Assembly: GCA_965365465.1 (NCBI GenBank)
Contig: CBDUBU010000231.1
Location: forward strand, 1 to 6,591
Length of the DNA: 6,591 nt
Origin: CBDUBU01 sp965365465
Lineage (GTDB): Bacteria > Bacteroidota > Rhodothermia > Rhodothermales > DASSAV01
Reading direction: 5' to 3'
In this document: positions 6,103 to 6,591 of the stretch, in pieces
Layout: each line of letters begins with the position of its first letter
How positions within the stretch are numbered: the first letter of the stretch is position 1
Position numbers and translations under genes: made by a program
Notes under the pieces: generated by a model
The model's input: only the letters and a program-made list of their open reading frames with translations
What the model was told of the DNA's origin: nothing
The model's database searches: none

Positions 6103-6591
6103 ATGAGCTTCCAGAAATCAGAGCATGAGGCGCTCCGGATGCGTGTTGCCAGCGTGGAACTGGTCGAGCGGATCGGCCGGGCCATCCTTCAGGACGGACG
6201 CGCCGAGCCGCTGGAGGGCCTGCACCTCTACCGCGCCTCGGCGCCGACGGAGCGCCGCCATGTCTTCCTAGGGCCGTCCTTCTGCCTGATCGCTCAGGGC
6301 GCCAAAGAGATTCTTGTGGGCGAGGGCCGCTACCGGTACGACCCCTATCACTACCTGCTCGGCACGGTCGCGTTGCCTGCCGTTGGGCAGGTGCTGGAGG
6401 CATCCCAGGAGCACCCCTACCTCAGCCTGCGCCTGGCGCTCGACCCCGTCCTGGTGAGTTCGGTCCTGGTGGAGGCGGGACACGTCGCGCCGCGAAGCCG
6501 CGCCAACGTATCGGCAGTCAACGTAAGCCCTGTTGGCCTGGACCTGCTCGACGCTGTAGTGCGTCTCGTGCGCCTCCTGGACGCTCCCGCC
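6103..6591 (+). CDS. AraC-family transcriptional regulator, AraC_N-domain type (N-terminal part)
   Basis: The frame is open from ATG 6103 to the right edge, 163 residues. The visible part matches the N-terminal AraC_N domain: GLHLYRASAPTER near 39-51, PSFCLIAQGAKEILVGEGRYRYDPYHYLL at 58-86, and LPAVGQVLEASQEHPYLSLRLALDP at 91-115. The C-terminal pair of helix-turn-helix motifs should follow outside the window; family members are about 300 residues. These regulators are cytoplasmic DNA-binding proteins whose N-terminal half senses a signal. E. coli YqhC, which I recall as belonging to this type, controls an alcohol dehydrogenase and an aldo/keto reductase, which fits the divergent AKR here. 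It is likely the local activator of the minus-strand cluster and perhaps autoregulated, which is inference from position. Its GC content looks higher than that of the esterase and NTF2-like genes. Confidence 0.93.
   Translation, partial: MSFQKSEHEALRMRVASVELVERIGRAILQDGRAEPLEGLHLYRASAPTERRHVFLGPSFCLIAQGAKEILVGEGRYRYDPYHYLLGTVALPAVGQVLEASQEHPYLSLRLALDPVLVSSVLVEAGHVAPRSRANVSAVNVSPVGLDLLDAVVRLVRLLDAPA

Overview
This is a bacterial window of moderately high GC content. It contains seven consecutive minus-strand genes facing one divergent plus-strand regulator, and the genes at both window edges are cut off. Most of the minus-strand genes have weak Shine-Dalgarno sequences, most products carry Sec or Tat export signals, and one product looks like an outer-membrane beta-barrel. 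This points to a Gram-negative (diderm) bacterium. A member of the Bacteroidota/Rhodothermota or Gemmatimonadota would fit, but that placement is a low-confidence impression; there is no rRNA or other marker gene. No tRNA, rRNA, IS element, CRISPR array or phage gene was seen.

Layout, in the direction of minus-strand transcription from right to left: a Tat-signal aldo/keto reductase (5827-4682); a secreted NTF2-like/DUF4440-type protein (4576-4109); a cytoplasmic aldo/keto reductase (4042-3050); a secreted cupin plus carboxymuconolactone-decarboxylase fusion (2953-2147); a second secreted NTF2-like protein (2100-1636); a beta-barrel-like outer-membrane protein whose frame is broken by one base in a G run (1625-800); and the first 239 residues of a secreted type B carboxylesterase (718 to the left edge). 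The gaps are 10 to 105 bp and no convincing terminator separates the genes, so they may form one operon. On the plus strand, an AraC-family regulator with an AraC_N domain starts at 6103 and runs off the right edge.

The 275-bp divergent intergenic region (5828-6102) holds two tandem 11-bp direct repeats (TGCAC(G/T)ATTCT, 5988-6009) next to a perfect 6-bp inverted repeat (5970-5985). This is a good candidate operator for the regulator.

Taken together, the cluster looks like an AraC_N-controlled redox and hydrolysis pathway located mostly in the cell envelope. An esterase, a cupin/CMD protein with a metal-ligand set like that of cupin hydroxynitrile lyases, two small NTF2-like proteins and a Tat-exported reductase would act outside the cytoplasm, and one reductase inside it. 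The AKR and NTF2-like genes each occur as two diverged copies, which suggests a duplicated module. The substrate cannot be read from the sequence.
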